49,233 nt of DNA from Thalassospira xianhensis MCCC 1A02616 (GTDB taxonomy: Bacteria; Pseudomonadota; Alphaproteobacteria; Rhodospirillales; Thalassospiraceae): the NCBI RefSeq assembly GCF_003326475.1, contig NZ_JPWA01000035.1:1-49233 (forward strand). The letters are read 5' to 3'. Both the position numbers and the translations under genes were made by a program. Positions 26,223 through 34,933 of this stretch are shown in pieces. The notes beneath the pieces were generated by a model. The model was not told where the DNA came from and did not search any database. It saw nothing but the letters and a program-made list of their open reading frames with translations. Position 1 is the first letter of the stretch. Each line of letters begins with the position of its first letter.

Positions 26223-28286
26223 TTATGACTCGATCTTCGAGAAATCGGCAATGTCATGCAAAGCAGTCCGAATTTGCGCCAGCAGTTTAAGCCGGTTGGC
26301 ACGTTCGTCTGCCTTGTCACTATTTACCGTGACCCCTTCGAAGAATGCATCGACCGGTCCGCGCAGATGCGCGAATTCGGCCATAGCCTCGGCATAATTC
26401 TCGGCCCGCAGAAGCGGCAAAGCCTTATGCCGGACATTGATGAGCGCCTCATAGAGCTTGCGTTCCTCGTCCTGCGTCAGAAGATCGGCGGACACATCCG
26501 CATCATAGGATTTTTCATCCTTCTTCTCTTCGATACGCAGGATATTGGACGCGCGCTTGTACCCGGCCATAAGGTTGACGCCGCTTTCACCCGACACAAA
26601 ATCGGCAAGCGCATCAACACGGGCCAGAAGGCGGACAAGATCGTCCTCGCCATCCAGTGCAAACACGGCAGACACCAGATCATGGCGCACACCCTGTTCA
26701 CGCAGATGGACTTTCAGGCGGTCGGCAAAGAATGCCAGAAGTTCGTCAACCGCCTCGTCACGACGAATGGAGGCCGGATATTGGGAAACGGCAAAGGCAA
26801 ATGCGCGACGCAGCGGCACACGCAAACCGTTTTCCAGAACCAGCCGGATGACACCCAGAGCCGCACGACGCAGCGCGAACGGGTCTTTTGAACCGGTCGG
26901 CTTTTCATCGATGGTAAAGAACCCGGCAAGGGTATCGAGCTTCTCGGCCAAGGCAACAGCCACCGAAACAGGTGCGGTCGGACACATATCCGACGGACCG
27001 GCCGGTGCATAATGCTGCGCAATGGCGTTGGCGACTTCGGGGGCTTCGCCGTCATTCTCGGCGTAGTATTTCCCCATCAGTCCCTGAAGTTCGGTAAATT
27101 CGAACACCATGTTCGACACCAGATCGGCTTTGGCAATTTCCGCCGCCCGATCGGCAAGTTTGACATCGCAGCCCGGAATATCGGCTGAAAGTTCGCGTGC
27201 CAGTCCGCGCAGGCGCAAAACACGCTCCGCCAGCGAACCAAGTTTGGCGTGGAACACGATGTTATCAAGTTTCGGCAGACGCGCTTCAAGCGTCACTTTC
27301 CGATCCTGATCCCAGAAGAATTTCGCATCATGCAGACGGGCACGCAAAACGCGTTCGTTCCCGGCAATGATCTGTGCATTGGCATCCAGCGTCACCATGT
27401 TCGAAATGGTGATGAAGCGCGCGGCCAGTTTGCCATTGCTGTCTTCGACGACGAAATATTTCTGATGTTCCCGCATCGAGGTTTCCAGAACCTCGCGCGG
27501 GATATCCATGAACTGGTCATCGACCTTGCCCATGACGGGTACCGGCCATTCGACCAGACCGCAAACTTCCTCAAGCAGCCCGTTATCTTCCAGAAGCGTA
27601 AAGCCTTCTGACTGGGCAAGCTTGCGCGCACCGTCCAGAATGACCTTCTTGCGTTCTTCGCGGTCCAGCATCACCTTGGCAAAGGCAAGCTTCGCCTTGT
27701 ATTCCGCTGCATTGGCAACGCTAAAGGTGGCCGGTGCCAGGAACCGATGGCCGCTTGTGATATTGCTTGCCGTTACCGGGCCAAAGGATGCCGGGATCAC
27801 CTTGCCGTCAAACAGGCAAAGGATACGGTCAAGCTGACGGACCCAGCGGACTTTCTGATCGGCCCAGCGCATCGATTTCGGCCAGGGCAGTTTTGCCATG
27901 GCGTCTTCGATGATGTCCTTGATGACGTCCGCACTGTCGCGGCCCTTTTGCTCGACAATCGCGAACAGGAAAACACCCTTGGGCGTTTCGCGCTTTTCAC
28001 ATTGTTCCAGCGTCACACCATTGCCAGCAAGGAAACCGGCAATCGCCTTTTCCGGGGCATCGGCACGCGGGCCACGGCGTTCTTCGCGCAGGTCCGGCTG
28101 TTTGTCGGGCAGACCGTCAATGATCAGGGTCAGGCGGCGCGGTGTCACCAATGCCTCGACTTTATCAAAACCAAGGTCGGCAGCCTTCAGGCCATCGGTG
28201 ACCAGTTTGGTCAGATCCTCGGAAGCACGCGCCTGCATGCGGGCCGGAATTTCTTCCGAAAACAGTTCAAGCAGCAATTCGGCCAT
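26223..28286 (-). CDS. glyS: Glycyl-tRNA synthetase beta subunit
   Basis: This is the beta subunit (687 aa) of the alpha2-beta2 bacterial glycyl-tRNA synthetase, the subunit that recognises tRNA-Gly. It starts MAELLLELFSEEIPARMQ, the family hallmark, and contains SGHRFLAP, SMREHQKYFVV and FDGVTVN-like (FEGVTVNSD) near the C-terminus, where the anticodon-binding domain lies. The start is 3 bases after the glyQ stop, with GAGGAGG inside the end of glyQ, so the two are coupled for equal production. Confidence 0.97.
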   Translation of the reverse strand: MAELLLELFSEEIPARMQARASEDLTKLVTDGLKAADLGFDKVEALVTPRRLTLIIDGLPDKQPDLREERRGPRADAPEKAIAGFLAGNGVTLEQCEKRETPKGVFLFAIVEQKGRDSADVIKDIIEDAMAKLPWPKSMRWADQKVRWVRQLDRILCLFDGKVIPASFGPVTASNITSGHRFLAPATFSVANAAEYKAKLAFAKVMLDREERKKVILDGARKLAQSEGFTLLEDNGLLEEVCGLVEWPVPVMGKVDDQFMDIPREVLETSMREHQKYFVVEDSNGKLAARFITISNMVTLDANAQIIAGNERVLRARLHDAKFFWDQDRKVTLEARLPKLDNIVFHAKLGSLAERVLRLRGLARELSADIPGCDVKLADRAAEIAKADLVSNMVFEFTELQGLMGKYYAENDGEAPEVANAIAQHYAPAGPSDMCPTAPVSVAVALAEKLDTLAGFFTIDEKPTGSKDPFALRRAALGVIRLVLENGLRVPLRRAFAFAVSQYPASIRRDEAVDELLAFFADRLKVHLREQGVRHDLVSAVFALDGEDDLVRLLARVDALADFVSGESGVNLMAGYKRASNILRIEEKKDEKSYDADVSADLLTQDEERKLYEALINVRHKALPLLRAENYAEAMAEFAHLRGPVDAFFEGVTVNSDKADERANRLKLLAQIRTALHDIADFSKIES

Positions 28287-28289
28287 GAC

Positions 28290-29180
28290 TTATGCCTCCT
28301 CTTTCAAATGCCCGCGCGAACGAAGCCATGCTTCGCAGCAGGATTTCGACATGTCGCGGACGCGGCCGATATAGGCCGCACGTTCGGTGACCGAAATCAC
28401 GCCGCGCGCATCGAGGAGGTTAAAGATATGGCTGGCTTTCATCGCCTGCTCGTAGGCAGGCAGGGCAAGGCCGCGTTCGATATTGACCGCACATTCGGCC
28501 TGCGCGTCCTTGAAATGCTGGAACAGCATATCGGTATTGGCGACTTCGAAGTTATAGGTCGACTGTTCCTTTTCGTTCTGAAGGAACACGTCGCCATAGC
28601 TGACGCCATTGCCGTTATAATCAAGGTCATAGACGTTTTCGACGCCCTGGATATACATCGCCAGACGTTCCAGACCATAGGTCAGCTCGACCGGAACCGG
28701 GTCGCATTCAAAACCGCCGACCTGCTGGAAATAGGTGAACTGGGTGACTTCCATCCCGTCCAGCCACACTTCCCAGCCAAGGCCCCACGCGCCCAAAGTC
28801 GGGCTTTCCCAGTCGTCTTCGACGAAACGGATGTCATGCGCCATCGGGTCAATGCCCAGATGCGCCAGCGAGCCAAGGTAAAGCTCCTGCGAATTGGCCG
28901 GTGACGGCTTCATCAGGACCTGGAACTGATAATAGTGCTGCAAGCGGTTCGGGTTTTCGCCGTAACGACCATCGGTCGGGCGGCGCGACGGCTGCACATA
29001 GGCCGCATTCCAGCTTTCCGGACCCAGCGCGCGCAACGTGGTTGCGGTGTGGAAGGTACCGGCACCGACTTCAAGGTCATAGGGCTGCAGGATGACACAA
29101 CCCTGATCGGCCCAATAGCTTTGCAGTCGAAGAATGATTTCCTGGAATGAAGGGGGACGTTGCGACCCGTCGAGCGCCAT
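28290..29180 (-). CDS. glyQ: Glycyl-tRNA synthetase alpha subunit
   Basis: The 296-residue alpha subunit is the catalytic class II part that activates glycine. It has [36 protein letters not shown] residues near the start, [25 protein letters not shown] and [19 protein letters not shown]. All are at expected positions and no part is missing. It is the first gene of the glyQ-glyS-ppdK operon. The ribosome binding site is weak (GTGAG). Confidence 0.98.
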   Translation of the reverse strand: MALDGSQRPPSFQEIILRLQSYWADQGCVILQPYDLEVGAGTFHTATTLRALGPESWNAAYVQPSRRPTDGRYGENPNRLQHYYQFQVLMKPSPANSQELYLGSLAHLGIDPMAHDIRFVEDDWESPTLGAWGLGWEVWLDGMEVTQFTYFQQVGGFECDPVPVELTYGLERLAMYIQGVENVYDLDYNGNGVSYGDVFLQNEKEQSTYNFEVANTDMLFQHFKDAQAECAVNIERGLALPAYEQAMKASHIFNLLDARGVISVTERAAYIGRVRDMSKSCCEAWLRSRGHLKEEA

Positions 29181-29427
29181 TGCGCGAACTCACTATTATG
29201 TTATCGGTAAATTTAGAGCGGCAAGCTACCGCCCCACCCCGTCGGGGTCAAGAACGCAAAAGCCCTGAGTGGGCCTGAATTTAGCGCTTTTTATGACGCC
29301 CCGCCGAATCTTATACCGCGTTGCAGCATACAACATCCCTGCAACAACCCGTTTTTCCAAGCGAAATCACGGCCTGTTGGGCGAAAGTCGAAGAAATCAG
29401 CAAATGAAAATATGCAGTGCGCGCAAC

Positions 29428-29661
29428 TCAGACTTCGCAAACATGCGCGCTGCCTTCGGCGTGATAGACACCGCATTTCGGGCATTTTTCAAGATCATGC
29501 GCCACAGCTTCCTGTTTCTGCTGCTTGGCTTTTTTGTCATGCGCGGTCTGTTTTGGCTGCTCCTGCCCGGAAACCTGATTCTTGCGGGTAAACAGCTTGA
29601 AGCCCTGCCATACCACCACAACGATCAGTGCGGTAAAAAGGATTTTCGATAAACTCAGCAT
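29428..29661 (-). CDS. Small membrane-anchored zinc-ribbon-like protein
   Basis: The 77-residue product has one N-terminal membrane segment (residues about 5-21, ILFTALIVVVVWQGFKLF), a charged Lys/Gln-rich linker, and a C-terminal CPKCGVYHAEGSAHVC, where three Cys and two His could bind one zinc. This layout matches small proteins in many proteobacteria that carry a TM segment and CPxCGxYH motif; their role is not known. The ATG at 29661 has GGGA upstream. It is upstream of glyQ on the same strand, about 250 bases away. Confidence 0.72.
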   Translation of the reverse strand: MLSLSKILFTALIVVVVWQGFKLFTRKNQVSGQEQPKQTAHDKKAKQQKQEAVAHDLEKCPKCGVYHAEGSAHVCEV

Positions 29662-29746
29662 GGCATTTCCCAAAGCATCAAGGTTTCTGCGCCGCAAAGG
29701 ACCAGCAACGCACTTTATAGTACCCTTATATTAAACCAAGCCCGAT

Positions 29747-30532
29747 TTAGAAACCGGGCAATGCAGATGGTGCGCGCAAAAGCGCATCACATTCCGGCAG
29801 ATAAACCCCGGCCTCGTCATGCAGAACAATTCCGCGTCGCAGGGTAACCGGCGAGGAAACGCCCTTGCGCGCCGAAACAATCACACGTAACGGCGCATCG
29901 GCACTGGCCTTGCTCCAGATCGGGTAAATGGTCATGTCGCCCGCCCGACCATGCAAAAGCCCGATGATCCGGTCCAGATGATCCGCCCGATGCACGATGG
30001 TGATCCGGCCCTTCTGGCGCACCATCCGAAGGCAGAAATTGATCCAGTCTTTCAGATCGGCGGTGCCTTCCTGATGCGCCCTCGCCCGGCTTTCATTGGC
30101 GGGGCGTGTGCCCCCGGCATAATAGGGCGGGTTTGAAATCACCTGATCAAAACTTTCGGCCATAAGCGGCAGGGACCGGTCATTGATATCGCCATGAACC
30201 GGCGTTACCCGACCCACCAGATCATTTTCGACAATGTTGCGGCAAAACAGCGCATAGAGATCGTCCTGCAGTTCGACCCCGGTCACATCGGCATCCGGCA
30301 GGCGGCGGGCCACGCATAACCCGGCCGAACCGACAGCCGCCCCGACATCAAGTATTTTCTGATCCCGTCTGGAATTGATCGTCACGGACGCGGCCAGCAA
30401 AACAGCATCGACCGCAGCCCGATATCCATCCACCGGCTGCTTTAACGTCACCGAACCGCCCAGCAGAAAATCATGGCTGATGCGTTCTTCCGCAAAATCG
30501 GGAACATGAAATGCGCTATCGGGTCGGGTCAT
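29747..30532 (-). CDS. tRNA1(Val) (adenine-N6)-methyltransferase-like protein
   Basis: The 261-residue SAM-dependent methyltransferase resembles TrmN6/YfiC, which makes m6A37 in tRNA-Val1. The SAM site is at ILDVGAAVGSAGLCVA, and the catalytic NPPY motif appears as VISNPPYYAGG, typical of N6-adenine methyltransferases. An N-terminal FLLGGSVTLKQPVDGYRAAVDAVLLAA segment is also family-typical. The target tRNA in this organism is inferred, not shown. A DUF2007 gene lies 60 bases upstream in the same direction. Confidence 0.85.
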   Translation of the reverse strand: MTRPDSAFHVPDFAEERISHDFLLGGSVTLKQPVDGYRAAVDAVLLAASVTINSRRDQKILDVGAAVGSAGLCVARRLPDADVTGVELQDDLYALFCRNIVENDLVGRVTPVHGDINDRSLPLMAESFDQVISNPPYYAGGTRPANESRARAHQEGTADLKDWINFCLRMVRQKGRITIVHRADHLDRIIGLLHGRAGDMTIYPIWSKASADAPLRVIVSARKGVSSPVTLRRGIVLHDEAGVYLPECDALLRAPSALPGF

Positions 30533-30592
30533 AAATGTCTTAAATCCTGCAACCTTGCCAATCCCACAACCTTGCCAGGCACGGACCGATTT

Positions 30593-30850
30593 TCAGTCCT
30601 GGACTTCCTCGGCATCGGGATCATGTTGTGCGTTATGCGCATCAAGTTCACGTCTGGCAATATCAAGGATGTATTTCGCCCGGCTTTCTTCCTGGGGATC
30701 AACCATCAAACGCCTTGGAAGTGCGCCAATGGATCCTTCCAGAATGCTGGCATGGTAATCAAAAATATGGCTGGCGATGCCTTCGTCGGCGAGAACCGAT
30801 TGCGCCCAGCTAAGCTCGATCGGGTCGTTGCTGCGAAATAGCTCCATCAT
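30593..30850 (-). CDS. DUF2007 domain protein
   Basis: The 85-residue product matches DUF2007, a small ferredoxin-like putative signal-transducing domain: it begins MMELFRSNDPIELSWAQSVLADEGI and contains the family's ILEGSIGALPRRLMV segment. No membrane segment is present. It lies between the methyltransferase gene and the divergent polyprenyl synthase gene. This neighbourhood recurs in other alphaproteobacteria, but the function is unknown. Confidence 0.82.
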   Translation of the reverse strand: MMELFRSNDPIELSWAQSVLADEGIASHIFDYHASILEGSIGALPRRLMVDPQEESRAKYILDIARRELDAHNAQHDPDAEEVQD

Positions 30851-31085
30851 ACGATTTATGCGCCCCGGTTGGTTATTGTGTGATTATGCTATCCATATAT
30901 ATGTGTCCGACCACAGACATTCGGGTAAAACTGACACCAAAGTGGTCATTGTTGCGTGGTTGGCAACCATTTGTCCACTTGACCGTCACCACCCGGCATC
31001 TCTATGTTGAGGCCGCCCACTGAAATCAGCGTTACCCGTCCCGGTGGGCGGGGTCAATACGCGAGAAATTGTTTCGGATTACAGC

Positions 31086-32096
31086 GTGACCAATATCGCA
31101 ACGCAGCAGACGACCGAACCCAGCCTTGACTCCCTGATCCGCCTTGTCGATGCCGACATGAAGCGCGTCAATCAGGTCATCATCGACAACATGCACAGCG
31201 AAGTTGCGCTGATCCCGCAGTTGGCAAGCCATCTGGTTGCCGCCGGTGGCAAACGCATGCGCCCGATGCTGACACTGGCATCCGCCCAGCTTTGCGGTTA
31301 TCAGGGCGGCACATCTGCTGTTGATCTTGCGGCCTGTGTCGAGTTTATCCACACCGCAACGCTTCTGCATGACGATGTTGTTGATGAAAGCCTTTTGCGC
31401 CGTGGTCAGGCATCGGCCAATGCCCTGTTTGGCAACGAAGCCAGCGTTCTGGTCGGTGACTTCCTGTTTGCGCGCGCCTTTGTCGTGATGGTCAAAAACG
31501 GCTCGCTCAAAGTTCTTGATATTCTGGCGAAGGCGTCCGCCGTCATTGCCGAAGGCGAAGTTTTGCAACTTTCGACCGCCAACGACATGGCGACCACCGA
31601 AGAAGCCTATCTTGAGGTCATCACCGCCAAAACCGCGGCCCTGTTTGGTGCCGCATCGCAGATCGGTGCGGTCATTGCCAATCGTTCGGCCGAGGACGAA
31701 GAAGCGCTCCGTCTTTATGGTATCTATCTTGGCACCGCCTTCCAGCTGATCGACGATGTTCTGGATTATTCCGCCCATCAGGCGACGCTTGGCAAAACCG
31801 TTGGCGATGATTTCCGTGACGGCAAGGTGACCCTGCCGGTGATCATTTCCTATGCCAAGGGCGACGACGAGGAAAAGGCCTTCTGGCGCCGCTGCATGGA
31901 AGATCAGGAATTCAAGGATGGCGATCTTGATCGCGCGCAGGAACTGATCCGCAAATATGATGCGCTTAGCGCATCCATGGACCGCGCACGCGAATTTGGC
32001 CAGCTTGCCATTGATACCCTGACGCGCTTTGACGATGGCGCGATCAAGGATGCAATGATCGAGGCGGTCGAATTCTGCATTTCGCGCCCATACTGA
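31086..32096 (+). CDS. ispB: Polyprenyl diphosphate synthase (octaprenyl/decaprenyl, ubiquinone side chain)
   Basis: This trans-isoprenyl diphosphate synthase makes the long isoprenoid tail of ubiquinone from farnesyl diphosphate and IPP. Both Asp-rich motifs are present: LLHDDVVDE (first) and LIDDVLDY (second), with GGKRMRPML upstream. The chain length (C40 or C50) cannot be read from the sequence. Two GTG starts are possible, 31044 (350 aa) and 31086 (336 aa); neither has a strong ribosome binding site. I choose 31086 because the extra 14 residues look unconserved. The divergent DUF2007 gene shares the promoter region. Confidence 0.9.
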   Translation: MTNIATQQTTEPSLDSLIRLVDADMKRVNQVIIDNMHSEVALIPQLASHLVAAGGKRMRPMLTLASAQLCGYQGGTSAVDLAACVEFIHTATLLHDDVVDESLLRRGQASANALFGNEASVLVGDFLFARAFVVMVKNGSLKVLDILAKASAVIAEGEVLQLSTANDMATTEEAYLEVITAKTAALFGAASQIGAVIANRSAEDEEALRLYGIYLGTAFQLIDDVLDYSAHQATLGKTVGDDFRDGKVTLPVIISYAKGDDEEKAFWRRCMEDQEFKDGDLDRAQELIRKYDALSASMDRAREFGQLAIDTLTRFDDGAIKDAMIEAVEFCISRPY

Positions 32097-32137
32097 TATC
32101 GCATGCCGGGGTCCCGGCGTATCGGCACAAAAAACCC

Positions 32138-32166
32138 TTGCGTCGGTCCGTATTTGGGATTATCAC
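32138..32166 (+). promoter_or_regulatory. Promoter for tRNA-Pro copy 1
   Basis: TTGCGT and TATCAC are separated by 17 bases; the -10 lies about 18 bases upstream of the tRNA. The match to consensus is moderate. Confidence 0.45.
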
Positions 32167-32183
32167 CCGGCTTCGCAGAATGA

Positions 32184-32260
32184 CGGAGCGTAGCTCAGCC
32201 TGGTAGAGCACTGTCTTCGGGAGGCAGGGGTCGGAGGTTCGAATCCTCTCGCTCCGACCA
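32184..32260 (+). tRNA. tRNA-Pro (CGG), copy 1
   Basis: A 77-nt cloverleaf has acceptor stem CGGAGCG/CGCTCCG and encoded CCA. The anticodon stem CTGTC/GGCAG encloses loop TTCGGGA, giving CGG for codon CCG. A terminator follows at once. Confidence 0.96.
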
Positions 32261-32267
32261 TCATTCA

Positions 32268-32304
32268 AAGGCCCTGAAACGGTTTCCGTTTCGGGGCCTT
32301 TTGC
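32268..32304 (+). terminator. Rho-independent terminator of tRNA-Pro copy 1
   Basis: AAGGCCCTGAAAC (32268-32280) and GTTTCGGGGCCTT (32288-32300) form a long stem followed by TTTT. Confidence 0.8.
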
Positions 32305-32422
32305 GTATTGGCACAAACCCCGCCGAATTCACCCGCAAAGCGATTGATCCCCACACCGCGCAACCGTGAAATCATCTGCCGGAAAACGGCAAAGTTTTTC
32401 GCGCCCACCGACCGGTTTATGC

Positions 32423-32451
32423 TTGATCCAGCCCGAAAGAAGGGCTAAACA
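32423..32451 (+). promoter_or_regulatory. Promoter for tRNA-Pro copy 2
   Basis: TTGATC and TAAACA are 17 bases apart, 13 bases upstream of the tRNA. The spacer contains AGCCC (32430-32434) and GGGCT (32442-32446), an inverted repeat that could bind a regulator or be chance. Confidence 0.4.
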
Positions 32452-32463
32452 ACCGCCCACTGA

Positions 32464-32540
32464 CGGAGCGTAGCTCAGCCTGGTAGAGCACTGTCTTCGG
32501 GAGGCAGGGGTCGGAGGTTCGAATCCTCTCGCTCCGACCA
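32464..32540 (+). tRNA. tRNA-Pro (CGG), copy 2
   Basis: Identical to copy 1, 280 bases away. Unlike the tRNA-Thr array, the flanking sequences of the two copies differ apart from a few bases, and each copy has its own terminator. Confidence 0.96.
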
Positions 32541-32545
32541 TCAGT

Positions 32546-32577
32546 CGGGAAGTCTTTTTCAAAGGCTTCCCGTTTTC
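32546..32577 (+). terminator. Terminator of tRNA-Pro copy 2
   Basis: CGGGAAGTC (32546-32554) pairs with GGCTTCCCG (32564-32572) with one G-T pair and a loop of nine bases, followed by TTTT. Confidence 0.75.
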
Positions 32578-33145
32578 ATTTCCGGTCGTTTTTCCGTCGT
32601 CAAATCTCCTTGCTGCAAGGCCTGATGAAAAGTCATTGGGCGATCAGCTTTGTCAGCGGATCAATCAGCAGCACCGCGCTGCAACAGGGCTGTGCATTAC
32701 CGTTCGCAGGCGCAAGTTTTCCATCAGGCCTTCACAGCGCTTTCTTTCCTGGCACCAATGCCCGCCGCCCCGGCATTACGATATACAGGCAATCAGAAAC
32801 CAGTCACTCGGCCAACCGATTCGCAACCATAGCGGGGGTTCGCGGGCTTTTTTGCTATAACAACTTTAAATGAGAGATATGCAACATACTGAAGACCGTA
32901 TAAATACGCATTTCCATGCGGAAATTCCGGTTTTTTGAGCGGAATCAAGTCATTTTTGTGCGTTCGCGAAGATATTTTCTTGCGCGGCGGGCGAAACAAA
33001 CTTGCTCATACTTGCCAAATACGCTTAAGCTTCGCCCTGCAACACAAGGAACGGGAAGATTCCGCCTGCAATAATAAAAGCAAAAGGCGGCATTCGACCC
33101 AACGTGGTAATACCAATTTCGGACTTCTTAGGGAGGAAGCTACGA
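32578..33145. other. Long gap before the TRAP operon
   Basis: No gene is supported in these 568 bases; the open frames present (such as 32610-32873) lack a ribosome binding site and have no recognisable domain. It must hold the promoter and any operators for the DctPQM operon. Visible structure: ATTTCC (32910-32915) and GGAAAT (32920-32925), overlapping the palindrome CGGAAATTCCG (32919-32929), which is followed by TTTTTTG. These could be an operator or a weak terminator. The A+T-richer part before 33000 fits a regulatory region. Confidence 0.55.
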
Positions 33146-34207
33146 ATGAAATTTGCTAATATTTTGAAGTCTGCAACCTGTGTAGCCGTACTTGCAGCGG
33201 CTGCTTTGACGACGGTTGCACCTGATGCGGATGCGGCTGATCGTGTTCGCTGGAAAATGGGCTCTACCTATCCGGGCAGCCTGACCCAGCTTGGCACACT
33301 CGGCAAACGCGTTGACGAAAAAATCGACGAAGTTTCCGGTGGCAACATTCAGATTAAATTCTATGAGCCGGGCGCGCTTGTTCCGGCACTTGAAGTATTT
33401 GATGCGGTTTCAACCGGTTCCATCGATGCGGCCTTCTCCACCCCGGGTTACTGGGCGGGCAAGGTTCCGGCATTGCAGCTTTTTGGTGCCGTTCCGTTCG
33501 GTCCGCAGGCTGGCGAATATCTGGCATGGGTCAAATTTGGCGGCGGTCAGGAAATCTTTGACAAGCTTTATGCCGAACATGGCATCAAGTCGCTGTTCTG
33601 CGGCCTGATCGCGCCGGAAGCTTCGGGCTGGTTCTCCAAGGAAATCAACACGGTTGAAGACCTTAAAGGCCTGAAAATGCGCTTCTTTGGCCTTGGTGCG
33701 AAAGTCATGGAAAAGCTCGGTGTCTCGACCCAGCTTCTGGCAGGTGGCGATATCTATCCCGCCCTTGAACTCGGCACGATTGATGCGACCGAATTCTCGA
33801 TGCCGGCAATCGACCTGAAACTCGGCTTCCACCAGGTTGCCAAATACTATTACTTCCCCGGCTGGCATCAGCAATCCACCCTGTTCGATCTGATGATCAA
33901 CAAGGAAAAGTGGGATGGGCTCGACAAAACCCAGCAAGCCCAGATCGAAGCGGTTTGTAACGACAACCTGGCTTATGGTTTTGCCGAAGGCGAAGCCATC
34001 CAGTTCGCAGCCCTTAAGGAACTTAAGGAAAAAGGTGTGAACATCAAAACCTGGTCCCCGGAAATGCTCGATGCAATGCGTGGGGCATGGGAAGAGGTTG
34101 CCACTGAACTTTCCGCAGAAGATGCCGCCTTCAAGGAAGCTTACGATAGCCTCCAGTCTTTCCGCGAAAACTATAAAATCTGGAAAGATATCGGATATCT
34201 GAAGTGA
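33146..34207 (+). CDS. TRAP transporter substrate-binding protein, DctP/FcbT1 type
   Basis: This 353-residue periplasmic binding protein of a tripartite ATP-independent periplasmic transporter captures an organic acid and delivers it to the membrane subunits. An N-terminal signal peptide ends near ADAAD (residues about 25-33). The DLKGLKMRFFGLGAKVMEKLG segment holds the conserved Arg that grips the substrate carboxylate. The sequence is closest in feel to the COG4663 mannitol/chloroaromatic (FcbT1) branch rather than the C4-dicarboxylate DctP branch; the substrate cannot be read. The ATG at 33146 has AGGGAGG upstream; the frame runs back to 33104. Confidence 0.92.
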   Translation: MKFANILKSATCVAVLAAAALTTVAPDADAADRVRWKMGSTYPGSLTQLGTLGKRVDEKIDEVSGGNIQIKFYEPGALVPALEVFDAVSTGSIDAAFSTPGYWAGKVPALQLFGAVPFGPQAGEYLAWVKFGGGQEIFDKLYAEHGIKSLFCGLIAPEASGWFSKEINTVEDLKGLKMRFFGLGAKVMEKLGVSTQLLAGGDIYPALELGTIDATEFSMPAIDLKLGFHQVAKYYYFPGWHQQSTLFDLMINKEKWDGLDKTQQAQIEAVCNDNLAYGFAEGEAIQFAALKELKEKGVNIKTWSPEMLDAMRGAWEEVATELSAEDAAFKEAYDSLQSFRENYKIWKDIGYLK

Positions 34208-34218
34208 TTTTTCCGGTG

Positions 34219-34288
34219 TCTGGTATCCTTGATACCAGATCATAAGAGAAGTCTCGGCAAGGCCGGGCGCCAGACGGCCCCGGCCTTG
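34219..34288 (+). promoter_or_regulatory. Two perfect hairpins between the binding protein and the permease genes
   Basis: TCTGGTATC (34219-34227) pairs with GATACCAGA (34231-34239), and CAAGGCCGGG (34258-34267) pairs with CCCGGCCTTG (34279-34288). Neither is followed by a T-run, so they probably stabilise the 3' end of the dctP message or slow read-through, which would favour the binding protein over the permease. Confidence 0.55.
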
Positions 34289-34322
34289 ACCGCGATCAAG
34301 AAAAGACCCGGGAGGCTTTTTA

Positions 34323-34910
34323 ATGGAAGCGCTACTAAAACTGAGTGACGGCATTGATGCCTTCGTTTCCCGTATCGGGAAATGGGCTGCCCTGCTCGCA
34401 GTTCCGCTGATGCTGACGATCATGTATGACGTGATCCAGCGCAAATTTGGCGGCCAGGGATCCATCAAATTGCAGGAACTGGAATGGCATCTCCATACCG
34501 GCCTGTTTATGCTGTGTTTCGGTTTTGCCTATATCCGCGATGCGCATGTTCGTATCGAACTCATCCGCGACAATCTGCGTCCGCGCACACGCGCCATCAT
34601 CGAAATGATCGGGGCGATCATCTGCATTCTGCCGTTTTGCGCGCTGGTGCTTTATTTCGGTTTTGATTTTGTTCTTCGCTCTTACGAAAACCACGAAGTT
34701 TCGGCCGCAACAACCGGCCTCACCCATCGCTGGGTCATCAAATCAACCATCCCCGTCGGCTTCGGCCTTCTTGCCATGGCCGGTCTTTCGGTCTTCCTGA
34801 AATGCTATGTCTTTGTGTTCGGACCAAGCAACCTGCGCAATCGCGCCGGTTATTATGTCGGCACACATCATGCTGATCTTGGCGACGCTGCCGCCAAGCT
34901 CGAAGACTGA
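34323..34910 (+). CDS. TRAP transporter small permease, DctQ type
   Basis: The 195-residue protein is the small membrane subunit with four predicted transmembrane helices. The second conserved region, RKFGGQGSIKLQELEWHLHTGLFMLCFGFAYIRDAHVRIELI, is diagnostic: it includes ELEWHL and the HVRIE motif (about residues 57-82). It is longer than the usual about 170 residues, with a C-terminal extension that ends in GDAAAKLED. The ATG is preceded by GGGAGG. It works with the DctM subunit encoded next. Confidence 0.92.
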   Translation: MEALLKLSDGIDAFVSRIGKWAALLAVPLMLTIMYDVIQRKFGGQGSIKLQELEWHLHTGLFMLCFGFAYIRDAHVRIELIRDNLRPRTRAIIEMIGAIICILPFCALVLYFGFDFVLRSYENHEVSAATTGLTHRWVIKSTIPVGFGLLAMAGLSVFLKCYVFVFGPSNLRNRAGYYVGTHHADLGDAAAKLED

Positions 34911-34933
34911 TCGCGGAACGGGGATAATTCCAA

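Noticed and set aside
24986..26290. Plus-strand frame of 434 residues
   Set aside because: Antisense to ppdK, with no domain or ribosome binding site; it arises from G+C-rich codon bias.
32184..32540. Larger segmental duplication including both tRNA-Pro genes
   Set aside because: Identity is limited to the tRNA and a few flanking bases; terminators and promoters differ.
32610..32873. Plus-strand frame of 87 residues in the gap before the TRAP operon
   Set aside because: No ribosome binding site, no domain, and composition unlike coding sequence here.
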